A stretch of DNA of 36,227 nt, taken from assembly GCA_947367855.1 (NCBI GenBank), contig CANBFE010000034.1, positions 1 to 36,227 of the forward strand, in the 5' to 3' direction. The translations under genes and the position numbers were made by a program. This DNA is from an uncultured Lachnospiraceae bacterium (GTDB lineage: Bacteria; Bacillota; Clostridia; Lachnospirales; Lachnospiraceae). Of this stretch, positions 21,657 through 28,519 are shown piece by piece; the first letter of the stretch is position 1; each line of letters starts with the position of its first letter. Below the pieces are notes generated by a model that searched no databases, had not been told where the DNA came from, and worked only from the letters and a program-made list of their open reading frames with translations.

Positions 21657-22964
21657 TTACGAATCAACGGCTCCGTCCTCCTCCTGTTCGGAACTGCCGT
21701 CCTCCTCCTCTTTTTTCTTCTCTGGAAGAGTCATCAGAACCTTGACGATGCGGTTCTGTTCGATTCCCTGCACCTTCAGGCGGACGCCGCTTTCCAGGGT
21801 GACTTCCTCATTGTCCTCCGGCAGACGGTCCAGACTTTCTATAATGATGCCGCCGATGGAATCATAATCCTCGCTGTCCAGATCGGTGTCCAGTTCGTCA
21901 TTGATATCATCCAGCTTCATGCTTCCTTCCACCAGATAGACATTCTCATCCACTTTCTGGATATATTCTTCCTCATCACCGTCGTATTCGTCCCGGATTT
22001 CTCCAACGATTTCCTCCAGCAAATCCTCCAGGGTGATCATACCCACCGTGGCGCCATATTCGTTGAGCACGAAGGTTACACTGGTTGCTCTTTCCCGCAG
22101 TTCATAAAGCAGATCAGACACCTTCTTGAATTCATATGTAAAATGGGCATCCCGGAGAATGGATTTCACCTGGAAATGCTCCTCATCCTCCGTGAGGATG
22201 AAATCCTTGATGTTGATCAGGCCGATGATATTGTCCTTGTCGTCCTCATACACGGGAAACCGGGTGTACATGGACTCCCGGAATGTGGACAATACCTCGC
22301 CGAAGGTGGCATTCACGTCTACGGTTACCATATTGATCCGGGGGATCATGATATCCTTTGCAAGCGCATCCGAAAAATCGAACACATTGTAGATCATCTC
22401 CCTTTCTTCGGTCTCAATGACGCCGTCCGCATGGCTGACTTCCACATAGGTGCGCAGCTCTGCCTCTGTCATGGTGGTGATCTTCTTGCTGGGATCTATG
22501 CGCAGCAGGCGCAGTATGCCGTTTGACATTTTGTCCACCACAAAAATCACCGGCGTCATGAGCTGCATCAGCCCAAAGATAATGCCGCTGTAGGCGAGGG
22601 TAAGCTTTTCGGAGGTAAGCATGGCCCAGGTCTTGGGAACGATCTCGCCGCAGAGCAGAATGACGATGGTGAGGACACCGGTACCGACGGCAACCGGAAT
22701 GCCAAACTGCAGGGCAATGGTAGTGGTCAGGGCAGAGGTGGACAGGTTCACGATGTTATTGCCGATGAGTACGGTGCTAAGCATTTTGCTGTAGCTTTCC
22801 AGTATCTTGTTCACCCTTGCGGCGCGTTTGTTTCCCTCCTCTTCCAGGGTCCGCATTCGCACGCGGTTCACCGTACTGAAGGCTGTCTCTGCCGAAGAGA
22901 AAAAGCCTGACAGGAAAATGAGAATAAATAAAGCTATAAATTGTATACCTTCTGGGACGTCCAA
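21657..22964 (-). CDS. CNNM/CBS-domain transporter-like protein (CorC/HlyC family)
   Basis: The 435-residue product has an N-terminal DUF21/CNNM membrane domain (residues 1-170: IALFILIFLSGFFSSAETAFSTVNRVR, ILCGEIVPKTWAML). A CBS pair follows at about 195-320 (DIMIPRINMVTVDVNATF, FPVYEDDKDNIIGLINIKDFI). A CorC_HlyC domain lies at about 335-415 (GSMKLDDINDEL, GGIIIESLDRLPEDNEEV). Such proteins are linked to magnesium or cobalt efflux and were once called hemolysins. The tail is highly acidic (KKKEEEDGSSEQEEDGAVDS). The start is TTG 22964, ten bases after AAGGAG. Its promoter is at 23003-23031 and a terminator lies at 21569-21611. Confidence 0.9.
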   Translation of the reverse strand: MDVPEGIQFIALFILIFLSGFFSSAETAFSTVNRVRMRTLEEEGNKRAARVNKILESYSKMLSTVLIGNNIVNLSTSALTTTIALQFGIPVAVGTGVLTIVILLCGEIVPKTWAMLTSEKLTLAYSGIIFGLMQLMTPVIFVVDKMSNGILRLLRIDPSKKITTMTEAELRTYVEVSHADGVIETEEREMIYNVFDFSDALAKDIMIPRINMVTVDVNATFGEVLSTFRESMYTRFPVYEDDKDNIIGLINIKDFILTEDEEHFQVKSILRDAHFTYEFKKVSDLLYELRERATSVTFVLNEYGATVGMITLEDLLEEIVGEIRDEYDGDEEEYIQKVDENVYLVEGSMKLDDINDELDTDLDSEDYDSIGGIIIESLDRLPEDNEEVTLESGVRLKVQGIEQNRIVKVLMTLPEKKKEEEDGSSEQEEDGAVDS

Positions 22965-23002
22965 AAAAAATTCACTCCTTTTCTTTTAAGTAATTAAAGA
23001 TA

Positions 23003-23031
23003 ACTATACCGAATCCGGAGGTAGTTGTCAA
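23003..23031 (-). promoter_or_regulatory. Promoter of the CNNM-CBS gene
   Basis: On the minus strand TTGACA (23031-23026), 17 bases, TATAGT (23008-23003). Both boxes are close to consensus. It stands back to back with a plus-strand promoter starting five bases away. Confidence 0.85.
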
Positions 23032-23035
23032 GTTT

Positions 23036-23064
23036 TTGAATCAAGGTGCATATTATTTTATAAA
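23036..23064 (+). promoter_or_regulatory. Possible promoter of the TIGR04086 gene
   Basis: TTGAAT (23036-23041), 17 bases, TATAAA (23059-23064). The leader to the gene start would be about 125 bases. The boxes nearly abut those of the divergent promoter. Confidence 0.55.
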
Positions 23065-23197
23065 AACTTTATAGACTTACAACCCCTCCTGCCATTTGTC
23101 TTTCCGGGGCTGCCGTGGAGACGGCGCAGGGAAAGCCTGACAGGATCAGCTGCTTCAGAGGTGGAGGACGGGGGAGAAGTCGGAACAGGGGGAAGAT

Positions 23198-23575
23198 ATG
23201 GATCAGAATCCGAAGACAGATGGAATTCCAGTCGGTTTTCTGGTGAAAAGCCTGCTTTTTTCGTACATACTGACAGCAGTGCTTCTGGCGGTACTGGCTT
23301 TTCTGCTGTATAAGCTGGGGCTGGGGGAAAAGACGGTTTCAGCCGCCATCATCGCCATTTATGTGGCGGGAACTTTTTTCGGAGGCTTTGTCACCGGGAA
23401 GAGGATGGGAAACCGCAGATTTTTGTGGGGACTTTTGATGGGGACCGTGTATTTTCTGGTTCTGGCGGTGGTGTCCCTGGCAGTGGGGAAGGGAAATATC
23501 CAGATGGGAACCTCTTTTTTCACCACGATGGCTCTGTGTGCCGGAGGAGGGATGCTGGGCGGTATGGTAAGCTAG
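23198..23575 (+). CDS. TIGR04086-family membrane protein
   Basis: The 125-residue product has four membrane helices: LVKSLLFSYILTAVLLAVLAFLLY, VSAAIIAIYVAGTFFGGFVTGKRM, FLWGLLMGTVYFLVLAVVSLAVG and FFTTMALCAGGGMLGGMV. The GTFFGGF..GK..G pattern and size fit TIGR04086 (DUF3792), a clostridial family usually found with SCIFF and secretion genes, as here. Function is unknown. GGGGGAAGAT precedes the ATG. No yajC is seen next to it, although that gene is a frequent neighbour in other genomes. Confidence 0.85.
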   Translation: MDQNPKTDGIPVGFLVKSLLFSYILTAVLLAVLAFLLYKLGLGEKTVSAAIIAIYVAGTFFGGFVTGKRMGNRRFLWGLLMGTVYFLVLAVVSLAVGKGNIQMGTSFFTTMALCAGGGMLGGMVS

Positions 23576-23610
23576 AGCGCATAAAACCGGAGGCTTTTTC
23601 AAAAAAACCT

Positions 23611-23638
23611 TTTACAAATAGAAATTTTATGATATACT
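23611..23638 (+). promoter_or_regulatory. Promoter of the SCIFF peptide gene
   Basis: TTTACA (23611-23616), 16 bases, TATACT (23633-23638). The leader to the peptide start is about 140 bases and contains no convincing reading frame. Confidence 0.7.
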
Positions 23639-23787
23639 ACATAAAGTTTCTTATTCAGGCAGCACAGCGCTTATTATTCAGTACATTCTGCGCTCCGGAG
23701 AAAACGGTGAACCGGTTTGGAAGGATGTGTGGGAGTTTCCCGCAGCGCCTGAGAAAAGCATACAGGAAAATAAGGAGGCTTATAAGT

Positions 23788-23934
23788 ATGAAGCATATTA
23801 AGACTTTGATTACCAGAGACCTGAAGGAGTCCATGAAGAAGGGCGGCTGCGGCGAGTGCCAGACTTCCTGCCAGTCTGCATGCAAGACTTCCTGCACTGT
23901 GGGAAACCAGAGCTGTGAGAAAGCGGCGAAATAA
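23788..23934 (+). CDS. scfA: SCIFF ranthipeptide precursor (six cysteines in forty-five)
   Basis: The 48-residue peptide is MKHIKTLITRDLKESMKK, then GGCGECQTSCQSACKTSC, then TVGNQSCEKAAK. Its six cysteines are at 21, 24, 28, 32, 36 and 43, the defining SCIFF pattern. In the studied Clostridium thermocellum peptide, the maturase makes a thioether from Cys32 to Thr37; the same Cys32 and Thr37 are present here. SCIFF is a nearly universal clostridial RiPP with an unsettled role, possibly in signalling. AAGGAGG lies eleven bases before the ATG. The frame is open far upstream to 23425, but that part has no likeness to a leader. The maturase gene follows. Confidence 0.97.
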   Translation: MKHIKTLITRDLKESMKKGGCGECQTSCQSACKTSCTVGNQSCEKAAK

Positions 23935-24037
23935 GCAGCCGTAGTGACATGGTCCGCTCTGTTACCGAAGATGTGGCTGCTCTCCGGAAAGAAGGAGCTG
24001 TTGCCGATAATTACATAGGCGGAGGCGCAGGACCAGA

Positions 24038-24063
24038 CAAGCAGCGGATTCCTTCGCTGCTTG
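24038..24063 (+). promoter_or_regulatory. Hairpin between SCIFF peptide and maturase genes
   Basis: CAAGCAGCG (24038-24046) pairs exactly with CGCTGCTTG (24055-24063) around an eight-base loop; AACTTTGT follows. A second, looser pairing AGCAGCC (23934-23940) with GGCTGCT (23975-23981) begins at the peptide stop codon. Such structures often act as partial terminators or RNA stabilisers that give more peptide than enzyme; that role is inferred. Confidence 0.65.
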
Positions 24064-24124
24064 AACTTTGTATAAACAGTCCCGGCGGAAAGCTGCGTTC
24101 TGACGTTTGGAAAGGAACAATTCA

Positions 24125-25516
24125 GTGATACATCAATATAAGAGCAACGGTTACAATATAATTATGGATGTGAACAGCGGTTCCATTCATGTGGCGGACG
24201 ATCTGGTATATGAGCTTGTCCCCCTGGTGGAGGAGCTGGTCAGCGCAGGGGTGAAGGAACCTGAGACGGTCCGGAAAGCACTGCGGGAGAAGGCGGAGCT
24301 GTCCTGTTCCGATGAGGCGCTTGGGGAGGCTGTGGAGGAGATTCTGGAGCTGGAGGCTGCGGGACAGCTTTTTGCCCCGGATCTCTACGAAAACTATGTC
24401 TATGACTTCAAAAAAAGGCAGACCGTGGTGAAGGCTCTGTGCCTTCATATAGCGCATGACTGTAATCTGGCCTGTAAGTACTGCTTTGCGGAGGAAGGGG
24501 AATATCACGGCAGGCGCGCCCTGATGAGCCTGGAGGTTGGAAAGAAGGCGTTGGATTTCCTTGTGGCCGGTTCCGGAAACCGGGTGAACCTGGAGGTTGA
24601 TTTCTTCGGCGGGGAACCTTTGATGAACTGGCAGGTGGTAAAGGACCTGGTGGCATACGGCAGGAGCCTGGAAGCGCCAAACAATAAAAAGTTCCGCTTT
24701 ACCCTGACTACAAACGGTGTGCTTTTGGACGATGAAATTCTGGAATTCGCAAACCGTGAGATGGCCAATATTGTTCTGAGCATTGACGGCCGCAGGGAAG
24801 TCCATGACAGGATGCGTCCCTTCCGGGGCGGACAGGGAAGCTATGACCTGATTGTGCCGAAATTCCGGAAGACCGCAGAGAGCCGGGGACAGGAACGCTA
24901 TTATGTGAGAGGGACCTTCACGCGCAATAACCTGGATTTTTCCAAAGATGTACTGCATCTGGCCGATCTTGGCTTTGAGCAGATTTCCGTGGAGCCTGTG
25001 GTGGCCGGACCGGAGGATGATTATGCCATCCGGGAGGAGGACATCCCCCGGCTGAAAGAGGAATATGATGCCCTGGCTGCAGAGATGGTGAGGCGCCGCA
25101 GGGAGGGAAGGGGATTTAATTTCTTTCACTTCATGATAGACCTGGAGGGAGGACCCTGCGTGGCCAAGCGTCTCTCAGGCTGCGGTTCCGGAACAGAGTA
25201 CCTGGCGGTGACGCCCTGGGGCGATCTGTATCCCTGCCATCAGTTTGTGGGAAATGAAAAATTTCTTATGGGTAATGTGGAGGAAGGGGTTCTCCGGACC
25301 GATATCCGGGACGAGTTTAAAGGCTGCAATGTCTACGCCAAGGAAAAATGCAGGAAATGCTTTGCAAAATTCTACTGCAGCGGAGGCTGTGCAGCCAATT
25401 CCTACAATTTCCACGGACAGATCAATGACGCATACGATGTGGGCTGCGAACTGGAAAGAAAACGGGTGGAATGCGCCATCATGCTGAAGGTTGCGGAGGC
25501 GGACACGGAACTATAA
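24125..25516 (+). CDS. scfB: SCIFF radical SAM maturase
   Basis: The 463-residue enzyme installs thioether links in the SCIFF peptide. An N-terminal RiPP-recognition-like part (VIHQYKSNGYNIIMDVNSGSIHVADDLVYELV, residues 1-80) precedes the radical SAM core. That core has the CX3CX2C motif in HDCNLACKYCFAEEG, DFFGGEPLMNW, TLTTNGVLL and VLSIDGRREVHDRMRP. The C-terminal SPASM region has CGSGTEYLAVTPWGDLYPCHQF and CRKCFAKFYCSGGCAANSYNFHG, which should bind two further Fe-S clusters. I start at GTG 24125 because family members begin (M)IHQYK..GYNI and AAAGGA lies eight bases before; TTG 24107 is the alternative. Its last codons contain the first copy of a repeat that recurs twice before secDF. Confidence 0.95.
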   Translation: MIHQYKSNGYNIIMDVNSGSIHVADDLVYELVPLVEELVSAGVKEPETVRKALREKAELSCSDEALGEAVEEILELEAAGQLFAPDLYENYVYDFKKRQTVVKALCLHIAHDCNLACKYCFAEEGEYHGRRALMSLEVGKKALDFLVAGSGNRVNLEVDFFGGEPLMNWQVVKDLVAYGRSLEAPNNKKFRFTLTTNGVLLDDEILEFANREMANIVLSIDGRREVHDRMRPFRGGQGSYDLIVPKFRKTAESRGQERYYVRGTFTRNNLDFSKDVLHLADLGFEQISVEPVVAGPEDDYAIREEDIPRLKEEYDALAAEMVRRRREGRGFNFFHFMIDLEGGPCVAKRLSGCGSGTEYLAVTPWGDLYPCHQFVGNEKFLMGNVEEGVLRTDIRDEFKGCNVYAKEKCRKCFAKFYCSGGCAANSYNFHGQINDAYDVGCELERKRVECAIMLKVAEADTEL

Positions 25517-25675
25517 AACAGAATCCGGCGTTAGGTAAAGGTACCGGGGAGCCGGATACGGAACTATAAAACAGCAGAAGCCCAACGAATGCCCATAGGA
25601 TAAACGGACGCGATAGAAGCGGCTGTTTATCCTATGCCATAGTTGGTATTGGTTGGGCTTCTGCGGAACTATAAA
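25501..25675. repeat. Three direct repeats with a 91-base nested palindrome
   Basis: GGACACGGAACTATAAAACA (25501) and GGATACGGAACTATAAAACA (25554) differ at one base, 53 bases apart; a third partial copy CGGAACTATAAA is at 25664-25675. Between copies two and three lies a nested hairpin. Its outer arms are GCAGAAGCCCAAC (25574-25586) and GTTGGGCTTCTGC (25652-25664). Its inner arms are CATAGGATAAAC (25594-25605) and GTTTATCCTATG (25625-25636). The palindrome flanked by direct repeats resembles a small non-coding insert with target duplication, or a structured RNA between scfB and secDF. No T tract follows, so it is not a simple terminator. Confidence 0.85.
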
Positions 25676-25695
25676 TAAGAAAGGGATAAAACAAA

Positions 25696-27957
25696 ATGAA
25701 AAAGAACAAAGCGATAGTAGTGCTGCTTTGTATTCTGCTGATTCTGGCAGGTGTCACCTATATTGACATCTTCGGGGTGAATCCGGAAGGCGATGGAAGC
25801 GCTTCGGACATCAACCTGGGTCTGGATCTGGCGGGAGGCGTCAGCATTACGTACCAGGTGGTGGGGGAGGAAGACCCCAGTGCCACGGACATGAATGACA
25901 CCATTGCAAAGCTGCAGAAGCGTGTGGAAGGTTACAGCACGGAGGCCATTGTGTATCAGGAGGGCTCGGACAGAATCAACATTGAGATTCCGGGAGTCAG
26001 CGATGCCAACGCCATTCTGCAGGAACTGGGCAGGCCCGGCACCCTGTATTTCATTTCCCAGACGGACCCCGAGGGGAATCTCAACTACAGTCTGCAGACA
26101 GTACAGACTGCGGACGGCAGCTATGGAAGCGCCTATGTCCTGAATAAATCCATTGAGGAACTGTTGGAGAACGGTTCCATTCTGGTACAGGGTACAGATG
26201 TGAGCAATGCCCAGGCCGGAAGTGTCCAGACCCAGATGGGCTCCGAGTTTGTGGTAAGCCTTACCATGACGGAGGAGGGAAAGGCCAGGTTTACCCAGGC
26301 GACCCAGAACGCCTATGACAAAAAGGAAAGCCTTGCCATTTACTATGACGGAAACATTATCAGTGCTCCCGGAGTCAATGCGGTCATCAGTGACGGCAGT
26401 GCCCAGATCTCTCCGATGGAATCTTTTGAGAAAGCGGAGAGCCTTGCTTCCACAATCCGCATCGGCGGACTGAAACTGGAACTGGAGGAGCTGCACTCCA
26501 AGGTTGTGGGCGCGCAGCTTGGCGTGGAGGCCATTGACACCAGTTTAAAGGCAGGTGCTATCGGACTGATTCTGGTGATGGTTTTCATGATCGTGGTATA
26601 TCTGATTCCCGGTGTGGCTTCTGCCATAGCCTTACTGGCCTATGTGGCGCTTGTGATTCTGCTGCTGAACGGCTTTGACATGACATTGACTCTGTCCGGC
26701 GTGGCGGGCATCATTCTGTCCATCGGTATGGCGGTAGACGCAAATGTGATTATTTTTGCACGTATACGCGAGGAGCTTGCCACAGGAAAGTCAGTCAGGA
26801 ATGCTGTTAAGATTGGTTTTGACAAGGCGCTGTCCGCCATTATCGACGGAAATATCACCACCCTTATCGCAGCAGCCGTTCTGCTCCTGCTGGGACCCGG
26901 CACCGTGAAAGGATTTGCCCAGACCCTGGCCCTGGGTATTGTGCTTTCCATGTTTACGGCTTTGGTGGTAACCAGATATCTGCTGTATGCTTTCTATGCC
27001 CTGGGGCTGAAGAGCGAGAAGCTGTACGGCGTGGGCAGGGAACACAAAGTACTGAATATTCTCTCCAGAAAGGGGATTTTCTTCGGAGTATCCGTTGCAG
27101 TCATCGCCGCAGGCTTTATCGTCATGGGCGTGCATAAGGTTTCCTCCGGAGATGCACTGAACTACAGCCTGGAGTTCAAGGGAGGCACGGCAACCACGGT
27201 TACCTTCCAGGAGGCCATGACATTGGAAAAAGCCACTGCGGAAGTGGTTCCCGAGATTGAGAAGATTGCAAACAGTTCCGTACAGGTTCAGACCGTGCAG
27301 GATTCCAATGAGGTCATCTTTAAGACATCCACCCTGAACATTGAGCAGAGGACGGCTCTGAACCAGATGTTTGTGGACAACTTCGGCGTGGAGGAGAAGA
27401 TGATTACCTCTGAGACCATCAGCTCCACCATCAGCGACGAGATGAAGTCGGATACCGTTATAGCAGTGGTGGTGGCCATTATCTGTATGCTGATTTACAT
27501 CAGGATCCGCTTCAGCGATATCCGGTTCGGTGTCAGCAGCATTGTTGCGCTGCTCCACGATGTGTTGGTGGTACTGGCCTTCTATGCGGTGGCCAGGGTA
27601 TCCGTGAGCAACACTTTTGTGGCATGTATGCTGACCATTGTAGGTTACTCCATCAATGCCACAATTGTAATCTTTGACCGTATCCGTGAGAATATGGCAG
27701 GCATGACCCATAAGGACGATCTGAAGGAGATTGTGAACAAAAGTATTACCCAGACCATGTCCAGGAGTATTTTTACCTCCCTGACCACCTTTATCATGGT
27801 GGCAGTGCTCTATATCCTGGGCGTTACCAGTATCCGGGATTTTGCACTGCCTCTGATGGTTGGCATTATCTGCGGCGCATACTCCTCCATCTGTCTGGCA
27901 GGCAGTCTGTGGTATATTTTCCGCATTAAATTTGCGCCGAAGAAAAAAGCAGAATAA
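25696..27957 (+). CDS. secDF: Protein-export membrane protein SecDF (natural fusion)
   Basis: The 753-residue protein combines SecD and SecF, each with six membrane helices and a periplasm-facing-type loop. It uses the proton gradient to complete Sec-dependent export. The SecD half shows DINLGLDLAGGVSITYQV, GRPGTLYFIS, SLASTIRIGGLKLELEE and GIILSIGMAVDANVIIFARIREEL. The SecF half begins near residue 445 and shows SLEFKGGTATTVTF, SSIVALLHDVLVVLAFY, IVGYSINATIVIFDRIRENM and TQTMSRSIFTSLTTF. The conserved Asp of DVDANVI-type (AVDANVIIF) and Asp-Arg of IFDRIRE are present. AAGGGATAAAACAAA precedes the ATG. It may be read from the SCIFF promoter through the repeat region, or from an unseen promoter. 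A strong terminator follows. Confidence 0.96.
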   Translation: MKKNKAIVVLLCILLILAGVTYIDIFGVNPEGDGSASDINLGLDLAGGVSITYQVVGEEDPSATDMNDTIAKLQKRVEGYSTEAIVYQEGSDRINIEIPGVSDANAILQELGRPGTLYFISQTDPEGNLNYSLQTVQTADGSYGSAYVLNKSIEELLENGSILVQGTDVSNAQAGSVQTQMGSEFVVSLTMTEEGKARFTQATQNAYDKKESLAIYYDGNIISAPGVNAVISDGSAQISPMESFEKAESLASTIRIGGLKLELEELHSKVVGAQLGVEAIDTSLKAGAIGLILVMVFMIVVYLIPGVASAIALLAYVALVILLLNGFDMTLTLSGVAGIILSIGMAVDANVIIFARIREELATGKSVRNAVKIGFDKALSAIIDGNITTLIAAAVLLLLGPGTVKGFAQTLALGIVLSMFTALVVTRYLLYAFYALGLKSEKLYGVGREHKVLNILSRKGIFFGVSVAVIAAGFIVMGVHKVSSGDALNYSLEFKGGTATTVTFQEAMTLEKATAEVVPEIEKIANSSVQVQTVQDSNEVIFKTSTLNIEQRTALNQMFVDNFGVEEKMITSETISSTISDEMKSDTVIAVVVAIICMLIYIRIRFSDIRFGVSSIVALLHDVLVVLAFYAVARVSVSNTFVACMLTIVGYSINATIVIFDRIRENMAGMTHKDDLKEIVNKSITQTMSRSIFTSLTTFIMVAVLYILGVTSIRDFALPLMVGIICGAYSSICLAGSLWYIFRIKFAPKKKAE

Positions 27958-27986
27958 CAGGTTTGTTCTTTTTATCATGTAAAGGG

Positions 27987-28031
27987 GACTGCCGCACCAA
28001 AAAAGCATTCGCGGTGTGGCAGTCTCTTTTT
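27987..28031 (+). terminator. Intrinsic terminator after secDF
   Basis: GACTGCCGCACC (27987-27998) pairs with GGTGTGGCAGTC (28013-28024) with one G-T pair, followed by TCTTTTT. Confidence 0.92.
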
Positions 28032-28060
28032 ATGCGCAGGTCCTTATGCATCAGTTTTTT

Positions 28061-28109
28061 GTTTACAAAGTAGACAGGATGTGTTATCATATGTTTACAA
28101 AGTAGACAG
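28061..28109 (+). promoter_or_regulatory. Promoter with two BlaI-type operators
   Basis: GTTTACAAAGTAGACAG occurs at 28061-28077 and again exactly at 28093-28109, 32 bases apart (about three helix turns). Each copy is an imperfect dyad, GTTTAC-AAA-GTAGAC, close to the TACA..TGTA operators of BlaI/MecI repressors. The first copy holds the -35 box TTTACA (28062-28067); the -10 box TATCAT (28085-28090) lies after 17 bases; the second copy covers the transcription start. This layout predicts autorepression by the BlaI-type gene that follows. Confidence 0.88.
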
Positions 28110-28141
28110 AAAGCATGTTTCTGACAAAGGGGAGGGTACAG

Positions 28142-28519
28142 ATGAAAGCGTTAAGTGAAGCGGAATGGCATATTATGGAGAGTCTGTGGGAAGAGTCCCC
28201 GAAGGTGGGAAGCCGGATAGTAGCGGACATGGGGGGGCGGACAGGATGGAGCAGGAGTACCACCCTGACAATGCTGAAAAGGATGAGCGAAAAGGGCCTG
28301 ATTGCCTGTGAGGACAATGGCAGGATGAAGGCTTATTTCCCTCTGGTGGAGAGGGAGACTGCCGTGAAAAAGGAGACGGAGAGCTTTTTGAAGAGGGTTT
28401 ACCACGGCAGTATCAGTATGTTGGTGAGCGGATTTGTGGAGAAACAGAGGATCAGTTCCGAAGAACTGGCGGAGCTGAGGGAGATTTTGGACAGGGCAGA
28501 GGAAGGGCGGCATGGGTGA
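28142..28519 (+). CDS. BlaI/MecI-family transcriptional repressor
   Basis: The 125-residue repressor has a winged helix at 1-75: LSEAEWHIMESLWEESPKVGSRIVADM and WSRSTTLTMLKRMSEKGLIACEDNGRMKAYFPLVERETAVKKE. The C-terminal dimer and cleavage region runs from about 80 (LKRVYHGSISMLVSGFVEKQRISSEELAELREIL). In known systems a membrane M56 protease inactivates the repressor by cutting it. I start at ATG 28142 because GGGGAGG lies just before; the frame is open to 28115. The stop overlaps the start of the M56 gene by eight bases. Confidence 0.93.
   Translation: MKALSEAEWHIMESLWEESPKVGSRIVADMGGRTGWSRSTTLTMLKRMSEKGLIACEDNGRMKAYFPLVERETAVKKETESFLKRVYHGSISMLVSGFVEKQRISSEELAELREILDRAEEGRHG

Noticed and set aside
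23425..23787. Upstream extension of the SCIFF frame
   Set aside because: SCIFF precursors start at MKHIKTL; the upstream part has no family likeness and crosses a promoter.
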